Positions 9,144 through 18,926 are shown, counted from the first letter of the stretch. The stretch is 64,000 nt of DNA from Proteus appendicitidis (GCF_030271835.1 NZ_CP127389.1:496001-560000); one strand, 5' to 3'. Program-made: numbers and translations. Notes: generated by a model not told the origin, from the sequence alone.

Positions 9144-10121
9144 ATGAGTGAAATCGCGGATTGGCAGCCAAGCGCCTCAATCGCCAACTTATTAAAAAAG
9201 GCGAAAATAGTCAGTAATATTAGGCGTTTTTTCACTGATCGTGGCGTGTTAGAAGTTGAAACACCGATGATGAGTCAGGCTACCGTTACCGATGTTCATC
9301 TTTACCCATTTGAAACTCAATTTGTGGGGCCTGGGGCTTCTCAAGGGCTAAAACTTTATTTGATGACAAGCCCTGAATACCACATGAAGCGTTTATTAGC
9401 TGCAAACAGTGGACCGATTTATCAAATGGGGCGTTGCTTCCGTAATGAGGAAGCCGGTAGATATCATAATCCGGAATTTACGATGCTAGAGTGGTATCGC
9501 CCTTGTTTTGATATGTACCGGTTGATGAATGAAGTCGATGATCTACTGCAAGAAGTATTAGATTGTGAAGCATCAGAGTCACTCTCTTATCAACAAGCAT
9601 TTTTGCGTTATCTCGATATTGACCCTTTATCTGTCGATAAAGAAAAATTGCGTGAAGTGGCAGCAAAACTGGATCTATCAAATATTGCAGATACTGAAGA
9701 AGATAAAGATACGTTACTTCAGTTGCTATTTGTTTCTGGGGTTGAACCGCATATCGGTTTAGAAAAGCCAACCTTTATCTATCATTTCCCTGCGTCACAA
9801 GCTTCATTAGCTGAAATAAGCTCTGAAGATCATCGTGTCGCAGAGCGTTTTGAAGTCTATTTTAAAGGTGTTGAGTTAGCGAACGGATTTCGTGAACTGA
9901 CGGATGCACAAGAACAACGTCATCGCTTTGAACGTGATAATCGTCAGCGAGTAGCTATGGGATTGCCAGAACAGCCTATTGATGAGCGTTTTTTAGCTGC
10001 GCTTGAAGCAGGGTTACCAGAGTGTTCTGGCGTTGCTTTAGGGGTTGATCGCCTTATTATGCTGGCACTGGGTGTTGAACGCCTTAGTGATGTTATTGCA
10101 TTCCCTGTTTACAGGGCATAA
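9144..10121 (+). CDS. epmA: EpmA, EF-P (R)-beta-lysine ligase
   Basis: A 325-residue truncated class II lysyl-tRNA synthetase paralogue that attaches (R)-beta-lysine to elongation factor P, letting ribosomes pass polyproline stretches. Class II motifs are seen: [17 protein letters not shown] (motif 1, near residue 27), [20 protein letters not shown] (motif 2, near 98) and [15 protein letters not shown] (motif 3, near 296). There is no anticodon-binding domain. The position divergent from frdA is the same as in E. coli. Confidence 0.95.
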   Translation: MSEIADWQPSASIANLLKKAKIVSNIRRFFTDRGVLEVETPMMSQATVTDVHLYPFETQFVGPGASQGLKLYLMTSPEYHMKRLLAANSGPIYQMGRCFRNEEAGRYHNPEFTMLEWYRPCFDMYRLMNEVDDLLQEVLDCEASESLSYQQAFLRYLDIDPLSVDKEKLREVAAKLDLSNIADTEEDKDTLLQLLFVSGVEPHIGLEKPTFIYHFPASQASLAEISSEDHRVAERFEVYFKGVELANGFRELTDAQEQRHRFERDNRQRVAMGLPEQPIDERFLAALEAGLPECSGVALGVDRLIMLALGVERLSDVIAFPVYRA

Positions 10122-10140
10122 ATGCGATATCGATAATGCT

Positions 10141-10168
10141 AAAAAAGAGAGCTTAGGCTCTCTTTTAT
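10141..10168. terminator. Bidirectional terminator after epmA
   Basis: GAGAGC (10147-10152) pairs with GCTCTC (10157-10162), with an A run before and a T-rich run after. It serves epmA on the forward strand and the small membrane gene converging from the other side. Confidence 0.85.
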
Positions 10169-10578
10169 TTTTTGGATTTTCGGCTTTTTCTGCGTTTTTC
10201 TTCTGCTTCAAGGGCTTTTTCTTGAAACTTCGCAAACTTATTTCCTGTTACGTCTTTTATATAGCGATAATTAATAAACCAAAACGTAATACACGAAAAT
10301 AAAATAACCCACCAAATTAAGAGTAGCTTTAATGCAGAATTAACACCCAGCATTAAATTAAAGCTAATTAAGACCATTAAGCTGACAAATATCGAGCTAA
10401 ATAATCCTCCTGCAATCTGCGGCATATATTTTTTTAAAGGTGTGATACTGATTAATGGCAAAATAATGGCCATAGAGAACAGCACGCCAAATGTGGCAAA
10501 CATAATAATCGAAATAGACTCATTAAAGCTGAGAAACCAATCCGTTATACCAAAAAAAGAAAAGGGAATTTCTATCAT
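10165..10578 (-). CDS. Small membrane protein of the LemA-GIDE cluster
   Basis: A 137-residue protein I do not recognise. It has three hydrophobic segments (about residues 20-45, 52-76 and 82-105) and a strongly basic, lysine-rich C-terminal tail that probably faces the cytoplasm. Its start overlaps the end of the upstream LemA gene by 4 bases, so it is translationally coupled to that gene. It is the last of four same-strand genes. Function is unknown; membership of the same complex or pathway is inferred from coupling. Confidence 0.7.
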   Translation of the reverse strand: MIEIPFSFFGITDWFLSFNESISIIMFATFGVLFSMAIILPLISITPLKKYMPQIAGGLFSSIFVSLMVLISFNLMLGVNSALKLLLIWWVILFSCITFWFINYRYIKDVTGNKFAKFQEKALEAEEKRRKSRKSKK

Positions 10579-11117
10579 GATATTGCCTCCCTACTAGGGC
10601 AAAAAAGAGGGATATCTTTAAATTTAAAAATAAACGTAAACACGATATTAGGAAAAATACGTATTTCAGTATTATAGAGAGTCACGGATTGATTGAAGAA
10701 TTCTCGCCTGTCAGCAATGCATTCTTCTAATTCTTTCGCTTGAATTTGTAATAGATGTAAGTTTTTCCCACTGATAAGCTCAGGGTACTTTTCAGCAATA
10801 ATGAGTGATTTTTGTATTTGTGGTAATAGCTGATTCGCTAAATTAACTTTTTTATCTAATATATCAGCATGTAAATAGCGCTCTCTATTTTCAGCTAATT
10901 GTTCAAATAAAGCTTTCTCATGATCCATTGCTTTTTGTGTGATAACGATCAGCATGGGGATCAAGTCGGCTTGTTTTTTTAATAAAACATCAATATTTGC
11001 AAAGGCTTTATAGCAATTATTTTTTAGCATCACCATGTTGTTATAAATCATCACTAATTGGCGTATTAAAAAATAAACCAAGGTGAGAATAAAAATGATG
11101 AAAATAAGCCATTCCAT
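10575..11117 (-). CDS. LemA family membrane protein (second copy)
   Basis: A 180-residue LemA-type protein: one N-terminal membrane helix (about 3-25), then a long alpha-helical domain. The family signature NNCYKAFANIDVLLKKQADLIP (split around residue 33-54) is clear. A later stretch with NLLHLQ and FFNQSVTLYNTEIRIFPN matches the rest of the domain. LemA family function is poorly defined. It is a diverged paralogue of the gene at 12233-12790, on the other side of the GIDE-domain gene. Confidence 0.85.
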   Translation of the reverse strand: MEWLIFIIFILTLVYFLIRQLVMIYNNMVMLKNNCYKAFANIDVLLKKQADLIPMLIVITQKAMDHEKALFEQLAENRERYLHADILDKKVNLANQLLPQIQKSLIIAEKYPELISGKNLHLLQIQAKELEECIADRREFFNQSVTLYNTEIRIFPNIVFTFIFKFKDIPLFCPSREAIS

Positions 11118-11122
11118 ATTAA

Positions 11123-12196
11123 TTACCGAGGAAGAGAAGTGCTATTAAAATAAAGCGTTAAAATGCCGTTTTGATAATCCATTGGTATTACTAGAATGGA
11201 AAAGATAACAAAAAGAGCAATGATAACGATGATAGTCGCATTACGACGTAAAGGACGCGCTTTGTTCCAACTAACAATATAATCTTGTGGCGATAAACCC
11301 AGTAGGTAATGAGGCGCTTTGCGTGTGATAACCACTTCGCCATTGATAGACTCTGCATCACCAATTAATAAATATGTGGTGTCTTTGTCTAAAATGTACT
11401 CTTTAAAACGTTTATTGTTGGACTCAAAATCTTGGTGAGGTTTGATACCAAAGTGTATAAAGGGAGTATCAGCAGCGAGAACTTGAATTGACCCAGTATC
11501 GTCTGTCATCGTGAAATTATTGATTTTTTTTTCGCAAAACGTTTGGTGATAGCTTTTTTTACCTTCTTTGTCTGTGGATACATTATATTCATAATAGAAG
11601 TAGCCATAACACTCTTTTTTACCTAATCGACTATTTAAGCTTTTCCCAGCCGTTATTTTGCCTTCAATTTCAACCAGCCCAATAGCCAAAGAGCGGATCT
11701 TAGATGTGGCTAGAATTTTTTGAAAGCGTAAAAAACGTTTTTCAGGCGTTCTTTTGACAATTTGGTAAACGAACATTAAAACGAAACTTAAAAAGAACAA
11801 TCTTTGGTCAATAAACAAGCTGAAGCTTAAACTCAGTAATAAAAGGCTAATAAATACTGTGTTGATAAGTGCTGAAAATTTAGAGGTTCCTTCATTTTGT
11901 AATTGATGATAATTTTTTATCGCTTTCTCACCAATATTCGCAATATGGGTTGAAATACCGTATGCAAACAGCAAAATAACAGCGAATGCAATGCAAGAGA
12001 TAAGAGTAGCAACAGAGTTTTCACCACTAGGATAAAGGTGAGTTTCTCGTGAAAAAAATAGATAGTTTCCAGCAGAAAACGCGATCCCTAAAAAGGGAAT
12101 AATGCTCAAGCTGTTCTTCTTTTTTTGAGGGCGTTTGCTGCGTAAAAAATAGATTAATGCGCCCACAGCACAGCCGATAAAAAAATAAATTAACAC
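11123..12196 (-). CDS. GIDE-domain multi-pass membrane protein
   Basis: A 357-residue protein with about five N-terminal hydrophobic segments in residues 1-147, a soluble middle part (about 160-320) and one C-terminal helix (about 325-345). The middle part contains GLVEIEGKI, a Cys-Tyr pair (KECYGYFYYEY), and TDDTGSIQVLA, which is the pattern of the GIDE domain known from mitochondrial MUL1-type E3 ligases and bacterial homologues. No RING finger is present. Bacterial GIDE proteins often neighbour LemA genes, as here. Biochemical role unknown. Confidence 0.7.
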   Translation of the reverse strand: MLIYFFIGCAVGALIYFLRSKRPQKKKNSLSIIPFLGIAFSAGNYLFFSRETHLYPSGENSVATLISCIAFAVILLFAYGISTHIANIGEKAIKNYHQLQNEGTSKFSALINTVFISLLLLSLSFSLFIDQRLFFLSFVLMFVYQIVKRTPEKRFLRFQKILATSKIRSLAIGLVEIEGKITAGKSLNSRLGKKECYGYFYYEYNVSTDKEGKKSYHQTFCEKKINNFTMTDDTGSIQVLAADTPFIHFGIKPHQDFESNNKRFKEYILDKDTTYLLIGDAESINGEVVITRKAPHYLLGLSPQDYIVSWNKARPLRRNATIIVIIALFVIFSILVIPMDYQNGILTLYFNSTSLPR

Positions 12197-12232
12197 TGCA
12201 ATTTATCCTTAATGCGGTAATTTAACTGGCTA

Positions 12233-12790
12233 TTATTTAAAATGAATTCCTTCAAATTTTATTTCTTCTTTTGGTATTTCTAGTAATTGCATACGTTCAA
12301 AGCGGAAAAGACCAGCAATTAAGCTATCAGGAAACATCTCTATTGCGGTATTGTAGTTAGTTGTTGCATCATTAAAGCCTTCACGACGTTGAGCAATTTT
12401 ATTTTCTACATCACTAACCGCAGTTTGAAGTAGTGCCAATTGTTCGCCTGAAATTAACGTCGGATAATTTTCAGCAAGGGCAATCATGCCTCGCAGTGCT
12501 GTATTCATCTCATTTGTTGCGCTGATTTTTTCGTTAATATTTTGTGCTTTAAAATAACGTTGTCTTGCGTCACTTAAGGCAATAAATACACTTTTTTCGT
12601 GCTCCATCGCTTTTTCAGCTATCGCCATTAATTGAGGAATTTGGTCAGCTCTTTGTTTTAAAATAACGTCAATATTCGCAAACTGATTACTGACTTGATT
12701 GCGTGTTGCAATAAGACGGTTGTAAATGGAAATTCCCCAACCAATAAAAAGAACGATAAGAACAAGTAAAATAATAGCCATTATTGTCAT
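12233..12790 (-). CDS. LemA family membrane protein (first copy)
   Basis: A 185-residue protein with one N-terminal helix (about 3-22) and the LemA core: NRLIATRNQVSNQFANIDV near residue 24, LKQRADQIPQL near 44, and YNTAIEMFPDSLIAG near 147. It is first of the four-gene cluster and closer to the standard LemA sequence than the second copy. An AGGGA ribosome site is near the ATG at 12790. Functional data for LemA are sparse, so no role is assigned. Confidence 0.88.
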   Translation of the reverse strand: MTIMAIILLVLIVLFIGWGISIYNRLIATRNQVSNQFANIDVILKQRADQIPQLMAIAEKAMEHEKSVFIALSDARQRYFKAQNINEKISATNEMNTALRGMIALAENYPTLISGEQLALLQTAVSDVENKIAQRREGFNDATTNYNTAIEMFPDSLIAGLFRFERMQLLEIPKEEIKFEGIHFK

Positions 12791-12928
12791 CGTGATCCCT
12801 TCCTCTAAATATTTAATAAATAATGATAGCTAAATCAAAAAGTGATTATGGTTTTTAATTAAATTATGAGAATAAGTTAGAGAAAGATGAAGGAATATAC
12901 AATCAGAAAGGGCGCAAATATCTAGGAT

Positions 12929-13000
12929 ACTCGTCATACTTCAAGTTGCAGCGTTGTTGACTATATTCATTTGTCACCTAGCTGCACCTTGAATTATTTA
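12929..13000. repeat. Imperfect palindromic intergenic repeat
   Basis: TTCAAGTTGCAGC (12940-12952) is inverted at 12981-12993 with 12 of 13 bases matching. The flanking motif ACTCGTCATACT (12929-12940) recurs at 35251-35262 with a related but degenerate 3' half, suggesting a dispersed repeat family. The element is also placed where a glpQ transcript would end. Confidence 0.55.
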
Positions 13001-13022
13001 AGCGTAAATAAAAAACGATGAG

Positions 13023-14102
13023 TTATTTAGCTTGTTTTTGTAAGAATTTAACGCCTAAATCAGGGAAGTCAGTAAAGACACCCTCAGCGCCCGCTTGGTT
13101 ATAAATGATGTCGTAAAGTTGATCACCATCTTTTGCGTATTTAGGCAGTTTATCAACACGAACAGTAAATGGATGAATGGTTAGTTTATTAGCATGAGCA
13201 TCAGCAGCCATTCCCGTTAAGGTGATTTTTTCTGGCGTTGAATCGGCCTCTACTAACATATGGTAGTCAGGGCCAATAGCATCAGCATAAGTTGCAATTT
13301 CTTTCATTGCACCGGGCTTGAACATCCACTCATAGCTGTAGTTTGTCCATGTACCATCAGGCTGTTTCTCATATGTCTCATTCCAGTCGGTATAGGCAAT
13401 TAACTGCACAAGTTTTAGATCCATGCCCATTTTTGGCATCAATTCTGTTTTAATGCGTTTTAGATCGTTAGCATCGAATGATTGTAGATAAACATTGTCG
13501 GTTTTTTTCGTATAACCGTACTGTTTAAGTACTTCCAGTACTTTGGTGGTAATGTCTTTACCTTCTTGTTCATGGAACCAAGGTGCTTTAATTTCAGGGT
13601 AAATGCCAATATCTTGGCCGGTTGATTTGTTTAAACCTTGGATAAATTCAATTTCTTCTTGGAAAGTATGTACACGGAAATCCGATTTACCCATAGGGAA
13701 ACGGTTTGGGTAACTTTGGACTTTTTTACCGTCAACAATGTCGAAACCTTCAGTAAATTTCAGCCCTTTAATTTCTTCAAGCGTAAAGTCGATAGCGTAA
13801 TAACGACCATCTTTTCTTGCTCTATTAGGATAACGATCAGCCACATCTGTTACGCGATCAAGATAGTGGTCATGTAAAACAACTAATTCGTTGTCTTTGG
13901 TCATCACTAAGTCTTGTTCGAGATAATCTGCGCCTTGGGCATAAGCTAATGCTTTGGCAGGAAGCGTATGTTCAGGCAAATAACCACTTGCACCACGGTG
14001 AGCAATAACGACCTTATCACTTGCCGCTTGTGCGATTGCACTTAAAGATAGAGTTAAAAGAACGCCTGCAACTAACGGTTTTATTCTAAAAGATGTACTC
14101 AT
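13023..14102 (-). CDS. glpQ: Periplasmic glycerophosphodiester phosphodiesterase GlpQ
   Basis: A 359-residue enzyme hydrolysing glycerophosphodiesters to sn-glycerol 3-phosphate plus alcohol in the periplasm. A signal peptide (about residues 1-26, ending AIAQAA) is followed by the GDPD catalytic motifs AHRGASGYLPEHT, EQDLVMTKD and HDHYLD. I chose ATG 14102 because GGAG lies 8 bases upstream and the signal peptide begins there; the frame extending to 14171 reads through a terminator hairpin. It lies after glpT, whose product imports the G3P it releases. Confidence 0.93.
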   Translation of the reverse strand: MSTSFRIKPLVAGVLLTLSLSAIAQAASDKVVIAHRGASGYLPEHTLPAKALAYAQGADYLEQDLVMTKDNELVVLHDHYLDRVTDVADRYPNRARKDGRYYAIDFTLEEIKGLKFTEGFDIVDGKKVQSYPNRFPMGKSDFRVHTFQEEIEFIQGLNKSTGQDIGIYPEIKAPWFHEQEGKDITTKVLEVLKQYGYTKKTDNVYLQSFDANDLKRIKTELMPKMGMDLKLVQLIAYTDWNETYEKQPDGTWTNYSYEWMFKPGAMKEIATYADAIGPDYHMLVEADSTPEKITLTGMAADAHANKLTIHPFTVRVDKLPKYAKDGDQLYDIIYNQAGAEGVFTDFPDLGVKFLQKQAK

Positions 14103-14155
14103 AAAGCTGCTCCATTTTAATTCTACGTACAACAAAGTTATGTACAGTTGGCAAT

Positions 14156-14194
14156 AAAAAAGCCACATCAAAACAGTTGATGTGGCTTGGTTTT
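14156..14194 (-). terminator. Terminator-like hairpin between glpT and glpQ
   Basis: GCCACATCAA (14162-14171) pairs with TTGATGTGGC (14177-14186). On the reverse strand the hairpin is followed by TTTTTATTG. A full intrinsic terminator inside the glpTQ unit would make glpQ depend on read-through or on its own promoter. Confidence 0.8.
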
Positions 14195-14237
14195 TAGAGA
14201 TGAGATTTAACTAATTTCATAAATAATCAGTTAGCGA

Positions 14238-15590
14238 TTATTCGTACTTCTGAAGCATTTCACGTTTGTGTTTGGTTTCAGTAACCATCACGATAAGTAA
14301 TAACACAACAGATAGCGCACTACCGCCGATCATGACCATAAAGCCGCCATCCCAACCGAAGTAGTCAACTGTGTAACCTACGATAGCACTCGCTGCAACA
14401 GAACCACCTAAGTAACCGAATAGACCGGTAAAGCCTGCTGCTGTACCTGCTGCTTTTTTCGGTGCAAGCTCTAGCGCATGCAGACCAATCAACATAACAG
14501 GACCGTAGATTAAGAAACCGATGATTAACATACACGCCATATCAACATTCGGGTTACCCGCTGGGTTCATCCAGAATACGATAGTTGCGATAGTTACTAA
14601 GGTCATGAAGAACACGCCTGTTGCACCACGGTTACCTCTGAATACTTTATCCGACATCCAACCACACAGCAGTGTGCCTGGGATACCAGCGTATTCATAT
14701 AAGAAGTAAGCCCATGATGATTTATCCATTGCGAAGTCTTTTACTTCACGCAGATAAGTCGGTGACCAGTCCAGTACGCCATAACGCAGTAAGTAAACAA
14801 ACACGTTAGCAATCGCAATCATCCACAGAAGTTTGTTAGGGAACACATACTTCATAAAGATTTCTTTTGCAGTCAGCTCTTGCTCGTCAGTTTCTTTATA
14901 ATCAGGTGGATAGTCGTTTTTGTATTCTTCAATTGGTGGAAGACCACAAGATTGTGGTGTATCACGCATTAATGCGAATGCAATCATAGCAACTAAGATT
15001 GCCGCAAATGCTGGCATATATAACGCTGCTTTCCAGTCGTTAAACCATGCCATACCTAATAAGAACAGTAATGGAGGTAAGCCACCACCAACGTTATGCG
15101 CACAGTTCCAGATAGAAACGATCCCGCCACGTTCTTTTTGTGACCACCAGTGTACCATTGTACGTCCACAAGGAGGCCAACCCATACCTTGGAACCAACC
15201 ACAAAGGAACAACAGAACGAACATTATCATAATGCTCGAAGTTGCCCATGGTACAAAGCCCATAAATAGCATCACTAAAGCGGCTAAAATAAGACCTGCT
15301 GGTAAGAAATAACGAGGGTTAGCACGGTCAGAGAATGAGCCCATGATAAACTTAGAGAAACCGTAAGCAATCGAGATCCCTGATAAAGCAAAACCTAGGT
15401 CACCTTTAGAGAACCCTTCTTCTACAAGATAAGGCATTGCTAGTGCAAAGTTTTTTCTTACTAAATAATAAGCAGCGTAACCGAAGAAAATCCCCATAAA
15501 GATCTGCCAGCGCAGACGACGATAGACAGGATCTATCTGCTCTTTTGGCAAACGCGCTTTATGTGGCGCAGGTCTAAACAGACTTAACAT
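14238..15590 (-). CDS. glpT: Glycerol-3-phosphate:phosphate antiporter GlpT
   Basis: A 450-residue, 12-helix major facilitator of the organophosphate:Pi antiporter family, importing G3P across the inner membrane (and fosfomycin in E. coli). The conserved start [12 protein letters not shown] and the helix 1 motif [15 protein letters not shown] carrying the substrate-binding Arg are present, as is the RGG loop near residue 155. It is divergent from glpABC and shares a CRP site with it. A GAGG ribosome site precedes ATG 15590. Confidence 0.96.
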   Translation of the reverse strand: MLSLFRPAPHKARLPKEQIDPVYRRLRWQIFMGIFFGYAAYYLVRKNFALAMPYLVEEGFSKGDLGFALSGISIAYGFSKFIMGSFSDRANPRYFLPAGLILAALVMLFMGFVPWATSSIMIMFVLLFLCGWFQGMGWPPCGRTMVHWWSQKERGGIVSIWNCAHNVGGGLPPLLFLLGMAWFNDWKAALYMPAFAAILVAMIAFALMRDTPQSCGLPPIEEYKNDYPPDYKETDEQELTAKEIFMKYVFPNKLLWMIAIANVFVYLLRYGVLDWSPTYLREVKDFAMDKSSWAYFLYEYAGIPGTLLCGWMSDKVFRGNRGATGVFFMTLVTIATIVFWMNPAGNPNVDMACMLIIGFLIYGPVMLIGLHALELAPKKAAGTAAGFTGLFGYLGGSVAASAIVGYTVDYFGWDGGFMVMIGGSALSVVLLLIVMVTETKHKREMLQKYE

Positions 15591-15970
15591 ATTAGCCTCC
15601 GATGGCTTTTATTTTAATATGTTGATATTAAATAATGACAAAACGAACAGTGAAGTTATCAAAAAATTTTCTTTAACGAACTTAATAGTAAACTTATACA
15701 ATCAAATTTACTGTGAGGTATTACTCAGTTGTCGAATAATTTTTCAAGATGTGCAATTTTGAGTGATATGTTAACTTTATCAAATAGTTTTTGTTAAATA
15801 ATTTGTGATTAGTATCACACTTGTGGTTTTAATTTTTCACTCGTGAGCGTTTCTCTTTCGTTTTTGCTCATTATCAAACATTAACCACATTTTTTGTGTA
15901 TCTTATACACTATAATTAACGCTAAAGAATAATTAAGCGTTTGCTGAATGTAATGTGAGAGGGCATCTCT
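15591..15970. promoter_or_regulatory. Divergent glpT / glpABC control region
   Basis: This 380-bp region separates two G3P operons transcribed outward. It holds one perfect CRP palindrome (15804-15819). Several CGAAC half sites (for example at about 15644 and 15677) resemble pieces of GlpR operators, but I could not find a convincing full operator by eye. Confidence 0.6.
15804..15819. promoter_or_regulatory. CRP-cAMP binding site
   Basis: TGTGATTAGTATCACA has both consensus half sites, TGTGA and TCACA, at the exact 6-base spacing. It lies between the divergent glpT and glpA genes, operons that are CRP-activated in E. coli. Confidence 0.85.
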
Positions 15971-17629
15971 ATGATGAGCGGTTCACCAGTGACAGAAACA
16001 GATGTCATTATTATTGGCGGGGGAGCAACCGGTGCAGGCATGGCAAGAGACTGTGCACGCCGTGGATTACGTTGCATCCTGCTAGAAAGACATGATATTG
16101 CAACCGGTGCAACCGGTCGAAATCATGGATTGTTACACAGTGGTGCGCGTTATGCAGTAACAGACCCTGAGTCAGCGCGTGAGTGTATTGAAGAAAACAT
16201 GATTTTAAAACGGGTCGCTCGTCATTGTGTTGAAAAAACGGATGGCCTTTTTATTACCCTTCCTGAAGATTCTTTAGAGTTTCAACAGACTTTTATTCAA
16301 TCTTGCCAAGCCGCAGGTATTGATGCTCAAGCGATTTCACCCGAAGAAGCCATTCGCTTAGAGCCATCTGTTAACCCGAATTTAATCGGTGCGGTTAAAG
16401 TGCCAGATGGTACTGTCGATCCTTTCCGTTTAACTGCCGCAAATATGTTAGATGCCCGCGAACATGGTGCCCAAGTACTGACTTATCATGAAGTCGTGGG
16501 GCTTGTTCGTGAAGGCGACCGCGTTAAAGGTGTGAAAGTTTACGATCACCAAGCGAAAAAACTGTATGAAATTCGCGCGCAAATAGTGGCAAATGCAGGG
16601 GGAATTTGGGGACAAAAAATCGCTGAATATGGCGAGCTAAAAGTTCGTATGTTCCCAGCCAAAGGTGCGTTGCTGATTTTGGGTCATCGCATTAACAATA
16701 TGGTGATTAACCGCTGTCGTAAACCTGCGGATGCCGATATTTTAGTGCCTGGCGATACCATTTCATTGATTGGTACAACATCAACACGCGTACCTTACGA
16801 TGAAATCGACAATATGTATGTCACCCCAGAAGAAGTCGATATTCTCATTCGTGAAGGTTCAATGTTAGCGCCAAAATTGGCTCAAACTCGCATTTTACGT
16901 GCTTATGCTGGTGTGCGTCCTTTAGTTGCAAGTGATGATGATCCATCAGGTCGTAATGTTAGCCGTGGTATTGTTTTACTCGACCATGCGCAACGTGATG
17001 GATTAGAAGGCTTTATTACCATTACGGGCGGTAAATTAATGACTTACCGTTTAATGGCTGAATGGGCAACAGATAAAATCTGCGAAAAATTAAATGTCTC
17101 TGCTAAATGTACAACCGCAGAAGAAGCCTTACCTGGCTCTCGCCAATCTGCAGAGCAAGCATTACGTAGTGTTGTTTCATTGCCTGCGCCAATTCGTGGT
17201 TCTGCAGTTTATCGTCACGGTGATTTGGCGAATAAATTATTGAGTAATGAACGCAGTGATAAGAGTTTAGTCTGTGAATGTGAAGCTGTTACCGCAGGGG
17301 AAGTTCGCTATGCGGTTAACTCTTTAACCGTCAATAACTTACTTGATTTACGTCGCCGTACTCGTGTGGGGATGGGAACATGCCAAGGTGAGCTTTGTGC
17401 TTGTCGTGCTGCGGGTTTATTAAACCGTTTACAAGTCACGACTCCTCATGAATCAGAACAACAGCTTGCCCATTTCTTAAATGAGCGTTGGAAAGGTATT
17501 CGACCAATTGCTTGGGGTAATGCGTTGCGTGAGAGTGAATTTACCAGTTGGGTTTATCAAGGTTTATGTGGTTTAGATGCTGATATGATTGAAAAAACAG
17601 CTTCAGCGGAGGCAGATAATGAAATTTGA
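15971..17629 (+). CDS. glpA: Anaerobic glycerol-3-phosphate dehydrogenase subunit A
   Basis: A 552-residue FAD flavoprotein oxidising G3P to DHAP under anaerobiosis. The FAD motif IIIGGGATGAGMARDC is near residue 14, followed by ERHDIATGATGRNHGLLHSG. The C-terminal part carries the BFD-like [2Fe-2S] cysteines CECEAVTAGE and GMGTCQGELCACR, typical of GlpA and absent from aerobic GlpD. GAGAGG precedes the start; ATG 15971 or 15974 are both possible. It overlaps glpB by 11 bases. Confidence 0.96.
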   Translation: MMSGSPVTETDVIIIGGGATGAGMARDCARRGLRCILLERHDIATGATGRNHGLLHSGARYAVTDPESARECIEENMILKRVARHCVEKTDGLFITLPEDSLEFQQTFIQSCQAAGIDAQAISPEEAIRLEPSVNPNLIGAVKVPDGTVDPFRLTAANMLDAREHGAQVLTYHEVVGLVREGDRVKGVKVYDHQAKKLYEIRAQIVANAGGIWGQKIAEYGELKVRMFPAKGALLILGHRINNMVINRCRKPADADILVPGDTISLIGTTSTRVPYDEIDNMYVTPEEVDILIREGSMLAPKLAQTRILRAYAGVRPLVASDDDPSGRNVSRGIVLLDHAQRDGLEGFITITGGKLMTYRLMAEWATDKICEKLNVSAKCTTAEEALPGSRQSAEQALRSVVSLPAPIRGSAVYRHGDLANKLLSNERSDKSLVCECEAVTAGEVRYAVNSLTVNNLLDLRRRTRVGMGTCQGELCACRAAGLLNRLQVTTPHESEQQLAHFLNERWKGIRPIAWGNALRESEFTSWVYQGLCGLDADMIEKTASAEADNEI

Positions 17630-18926
17630 CGTCATCATTATAGGTAGCGGGCTTGCAGGTTTAACCGCAGGTATTCGTCTTGCTGAAGCCGGTAAGTCTT
17701 GCGCAATTATCAGTAATGGTCAGAGCGCACTACATTTTTCATCAGGTTCGCTAGATCTATTAACTCATCTTCCTGATGGTTCATTAGTGACTCAACCTAA
17801 AAAAGCGTTAGCCGCATTGGCTGAACTTGCCCCGAAACATCCTTATAGCCGTATGGGTGAAATTCAGGTTTCAACCTTAATTGAACAGGCTCAAGCATTA
17901 TTATCAAGTACGAAAGGTCTTGAATATCAAGGCAATGGTGATGAAAACCATTATCGTATTACACCCGTTGGACGTTCACGTATGAGTTGGATGAGTCCAA
18001 AACGTGTGCCAACTCATGGTGTTGATCAAGGGTTGCCATGGAAAAAGCTGGCTGTTGTTGGCATTGAAGGCTTCTTAGATTTTCAGCCACAATTTGCAAG
18101 TAATACGCTGAATGAGCAAGGTGTTGAGGCTATTCCTTATCATATTCACTTACCGCTATTAGACAGATTGCGTGATAATCCAAGTGAATTTAGAGCCGTT
18201 AATATTGCGCGTTATTTAGATAAGCCTGAAAACACTAAAGCGTTAGCGGAAGAGCTGAAAAAGCATATCGATGATAGTGTTGAAGCAATTATTTTACCTG
18301 CATGTATTGGGCTGGATGCTGAAGAGCCGGTGACGCTACTTCAACAACTTGTAGGTAAACCTATCTGTTTATTACCGACATTGCCACCATCACTATTGGG
18401 TATTCGTTTACATCAAGCATTAAAACTGCGTTTCCAAAAAGCGGGCGGTTTAATCATGCCGGGTGATCGTGCAGAACAAGTTGATTTAGTGGGGAGTAAA
18501 GTTACAGGTATTCATACTCGAAACCATACTGACATTCCTATTCGTAGTGAACATGTTGTATTGGCAACGGGCAGTTTCTTCAATAATGGGTTAATTGCAG
18601 AGTTTGATCGTGTCTATGAACCTTTGATGGAACTTGATTTGATAGAGACATTACCACGCAATGAGTGGACACAAGTCAATGTCTTTGCAAAACAGCCTTA
18701 TATGCGATTTGGTGTTGATACAGATAGCCAATTAAGACCGATGAAATATGGCGAAGTCTTAGAGAATGTTTACGCTGTAGGCGCTGTATTAGGTGGGTTT
18801 GACCCTCTTAATGAAGGTTGTGGTGCCGGTGTTTCAATGATCAGCGCACTTTATGCAGCGCAACAAATTTTACAGCGCAATAAATCAGAACAGACCACAT
18901 CTGCGGTTGTGGAGGCAGCACAATGA
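17619..18926 (+). CDS. glpB: Anaerobic glycerol-3-phosphate dehydrogenase subunit B
   Basis: A 435-residue flavoprotein subunit passing electrons from GlpA towards GlpC. The N-terminal FMN/FAD-type motif IIIGSGLAGLTAGIRLAEAG and a C-terminal GGFDPLNEGCGAGVS are present. I chose ATG 17619 because GGAGG lies about 8 bases upstream and E. coli GlpB starts MKFD. Slightly longer than the E. coli protein (419). It overlaps glpC by the ATGA at 18923-18926. Confidence 0.95.
   Translation: MKFDVIIIGSGLAGLTAGIRLAEAGKSCAIISNGQSALHFSSGSLDLLTHLPDGSLVTQPKKALAALAELAPKHPYSRMGEIQVSTLIEQAQALLSSTKGLEYQGNGDENHYRITPVGRSRMSWMSPKRVPTHGVDQGLPWKKLAVVGIEGFLDFQPQFASNTLNEQGVEAIPYHIHLPLLDRLRDNPSEFRAVNIARYLDKPENTKALAEELKKHIDDSVEAIILPACIGLDAEEPVTLLQQLVGKPICLLPTLPPSLLGIRLHQALKLRFQKAGGLIMPGDRAEQVDLVGSKVTGIHTRNHTDIPIRSEHVVLATGSFFNNGLIAEFDRVYEPLMELDLIETLPRNEWTQVNVFAKQPYMRFGVDTDSQLRPMKYGEVLENVYAVGAVLGGFDPLNEGCGAGVSMISALYAAQQILQRNKSEQTTSAVVEAAQ

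Noticed and set aside
15640..15700. GlpR operators between glpT and glpA
   Set aside because: CGAAC half sites are present, but no convincing full palindrome could be aligned by eye.
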